Under the pieces are notes generated by a model, which had not been told where the DNA came from, made no database searches, and saw nothing but the letters and a program-made list of their open reading frames with translations. A stretch of 6,382 nucleotides of DNA, from positions 1 to 6,382 of the forward strand of contig CALNBV010000178.1 of assembly GCA_937874515.1 (NCBI GenBank). The letters run 5' to 3'. The DNA is from an uncultured Paenibacillaceae bacterium. Lineage in GTDB: Bacteria > Bacillota > Bacilli > Aneurinibacillales > Aneurinibacillaceae. This document shows positions 5,147-6,382 of the stretch, piece by piece. A program made the translations under genes and the position numbers. Each line of letters begins with the position of its first letter. The first letter of the stretch is position 1.

Positions 5147-6013
5147 TTAAATTCCATTGCCATTTAACAGTAATTCATTCTGTTGATTTAATTTTTCAAA
5201 GATTTCTTTGTTCATAATCCCTAAAATGTAATTTCTAAATTGGATAAACTCTAAACTTTCTATTAACTTTTTGCGATTTCTTGGTTTAGGAAAAGGCACA
5301 TCAATAATTTCTGCAATTCTTCCAGGGGGACCTGGAGTGAACATAACAATACGATCTGCTAAAAAAATTGCTTCTTCTGCATCATGGGTTACAAAAACAA
5401 TGGTTCGTTGTTGATCTTGATTTACTCTAAGTACTAAATCTTGCAGACGAATTCTAGTAACTGGATCTAGTGCCCCAAAGGGTTCATCCATGAACATTAA
5501 GTCTGATCCTAAGGAAAGGGCTCTTGCAATGGCAGCCCGTTGCCGCATTCCGCCAGACATTTCTCCCGGATATTTCTTAAAGGCATGCCCTAACTGAACC
5601 AATTCCAGGTAATTGTGAGCTAACTGTTCTAACTCTTTTTTTGTTTTCGACTTATTTAATCTTTGTTTTAAGGCTAACATGATATTTTCTTCGGCGGTTA
5701 ACCAGGGAAAGAGAGAATAATCTTGAAATACCACTGAACTATCTGGCAAGGATTGTGTAATGGATTGATGATTGACAAATATTTCCCCCTCTTTTGGTTG
5801 TGTTAACCCGGTGAGTAACCGGAGAAGGGTGCTTTTTCCGGAACCGCTAGGGCCCATTAGGACAATAAATTCCCCCTCTTTAATGGTTAAATTAATATCT
5901 TGTAATATTTCTAACCCATCGTAATCGAAGAAAATAGACTTCGCCTCAATTTTATTTTGAACATTGTTCTTTTTAACGTCCAATTGTGAAGCTCGTTCAA
6001 GAACCTTTGTCAT
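5147..6013 (-). CDS. ABC transporter ATPase, nitrate/sulfonate/taurine type (SsuB/TauB-like)
   Basis: This 288-residue cytoplasmic subunit hydrolyses ATP to drive import through the permease of the same operon. All nucleotide-binding motifs are intact: Walker A GPSGSGKS (54-61), Q-loop Q97 in VVFQDYSLFPWLT, signature SGGMRQR (153-159), Walker B LMFMDE (172-177) with GALD after it, and the switch histidine H210 in VTHDAEEA. MFTPGPPGRI (224-233) after the H-loop is typical of the SsuB/TauB/NrtD group. An extra polar N-terminus of about 22 residues precedes the first strand, and a C-terminal extension of about 40 residues follows the core, so the protein is slightly longer than the usual 250-270. 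AGGAGGG sits 6 nt ahead of the ATG at 6013, inside the 11-nt gap after the dehydrogenase-like gene, which argues for co-transcription. Confidence 0.95.
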   Translation of the reverse strand: MTKVLERASQLDVKKNNVQNKIEAKSIFFDYDGLEILQDINLTIKEGEFIVLMGPSGSGKSTLLRLLTGLTQPKEGEIFVNHQSITQSLPDSSVVFQDYSLFPWLTAEENIMLALKQRLNKSKTKKELEQLAHNYLELVQLGHAFKKYPGEMSGGMRQRAAIARALSLGSDLMFMDEPFGALDPVTRIRLQDLVLRVNQDQQRTIVFVTHDAEEAIFLADRIVMFTPGPPGRIAEIIDVPFPKPRNRKKLIESLEFIQFRNYILGIMNKEIFEKLNQQNELLLNGNGI

Positions 6014-6024
6014 GATTTTCCCTC

Positions 6025-6382
6025 CTACGTGTGTTGAAGAACTTTTTTATTTTTTCGATAATGTTCAATGGCTGAAGTGGAAACTAACTTAATAACCATG
6101 TCATTATGGGGGGGATTATATGATCCGCATTGAACATCTCTAAACCATCTTTCTAGAGGGAGTTCTTTTGATAATGAATGTCCACCGGCGATGCTCATGG
6201 CTAATTCCACAATCTTTTTAGCATGATTGCAAATGGTATATTTCGTAACAGCCACTTCATTGCCTAACTGATCTCGCAAATGTGGGTTGTTATCCCATTT
6301 TTCTGCTATGCCATATAATAATGCACGTGAAACTGCGATAAGAATTTCAATTTCACCAATTTTTTGCTGAACATGTGGTGCC
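6025..6382 (-). CDS. Acyl-CoA dehydrogenase-like flavoenzyme, C-terminal part (runs off the window)
   Basis: The frame stays open from the right window edge to the stop at 6025, giving 118 visible residues. There is no need for a start within the window; the TTG at 6279 lies inside the domain. The fragment matches the C-terminal helical domain of acyl-CoA dehydrogenases: IGEIEILIAVSRALLYGIAEKWD at about 8-30, then AKKIVELAMSIAGG (54-67), PLERWFRDVQCG (75-86) and PPHNDM (90-95). In this superfamily the P-L-E-R-x2-R-D segment lies near the flavin. Members include true acyl-CoA dehydrogenases and flavin-dependent monooxygenases such as SfnB- and DszC-like enzymes, which act on organosulfur compounds. 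Linkage to a sulfonate-type importer makes a substrate-processing oxidase plausible, but the visible part cannot tell these classes apart. The gene is 11 nt upstream of the ATPase and is likely the first or an early gene of the operon. Confidence 0.88.
   Translation of the reverse strand, partial: APHVQQKIGEIEILIAVSRALLYGIAEKWDNNPHLRDQLGNEVAVTKYTICNHAKKIVELAMSIAGGHSLSKELPLERWFRDVQCGSYNPPHNDMVIKLVSTSAIEHYRKNKKVLQHT

Noticed and set aside
4440..5217. Plus-strand open frames at 4440-4661 and 4834-5217
   Set aside because: They are antisense to the conserved binding-protein and ATPase genes, have no ribosome binding sites or recognisable domains, and read like reverse-complement shadows.
6277..6279. 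TTG at 6279 as the start of a small separate protein
   Set aside because: The same frame is open to the window edge and the upstream residues (ALLYGIAEKWD) also fit the acyl-CoA dehydrogenase domain, so it is an internal codon.

Overview
The window is about 6.4 kb of AT-rich DNA with strong AGGAGG-type ribosome binding sites, short intergenic gaps and a lipobox-type lipoprotein. This fits a low-GC Gram-positive bacterium, most likely a member of the Bacillaceae. The DUF4256 remnant and the ISL3-family transposase point the same way. No rRNA, tRNA, CRISPR array or phage genes were seen.

Left part (1-1915): the 3' portion of a DUF4256-family gene (minus strand) is cut off where the left end of an ISL3-family insertion sequence begins, at about 347. 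The element carries one full-length transposase gene (minus strand) with an intact zinc-binding region and DDE residues. About 245 bp lie between the left end and the transposase stop, and this stretch holds two diverged copies of a roughly 54-bp repeat. A set of competing short hairpins lies directly against the transposase ribosome binding site. The missing DUF4256 N-terminal part is not found on the far side of the element, so the insertion was accompanied or followed by a deletion or rearrangement.

Middle part (1916-3303): two plus-strand genes, probably co-transcribed, encode a small membrane-anchored protein of unknown function and a CBS-pair protein. The CBS-pair protein has an N-terminal helical region carrying an R-N-x3-H motif of HEPN type. 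A strong bidirectional terminator (about 3265-3303) closes this unit and the convergent operon on its right.

Right part (3279-6382): a tight minus-strand operon. In transcription order it encodes an acyl-CoA dehydrogenase-like flavoenzyme (only its C-terminal part is in the window), then the ATPase, lipoprotein substrate-binding protein and permease of a nitrate/sulfonate/taurine-type (SsuABC/TauABC-like) ABC importer. Gaps are 11-15 nt. The layout suggests import of a small organic substrate, perhaps an organosulfur compound, followed by flavin-dependent oxidation in the cytoplasm. The substrate is not determined by the sequence. The operon's promoter lies outside the window.

The most interesting items are the HEPN-like/CBS fusion, the vicinal cysteine pair in the substrate-binding protein of an importer linked to an oxidoreductase, and the repeats and switch-like hairpins inside the insertion sequence. 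Nothing here clearly amounts to an entirely new system.
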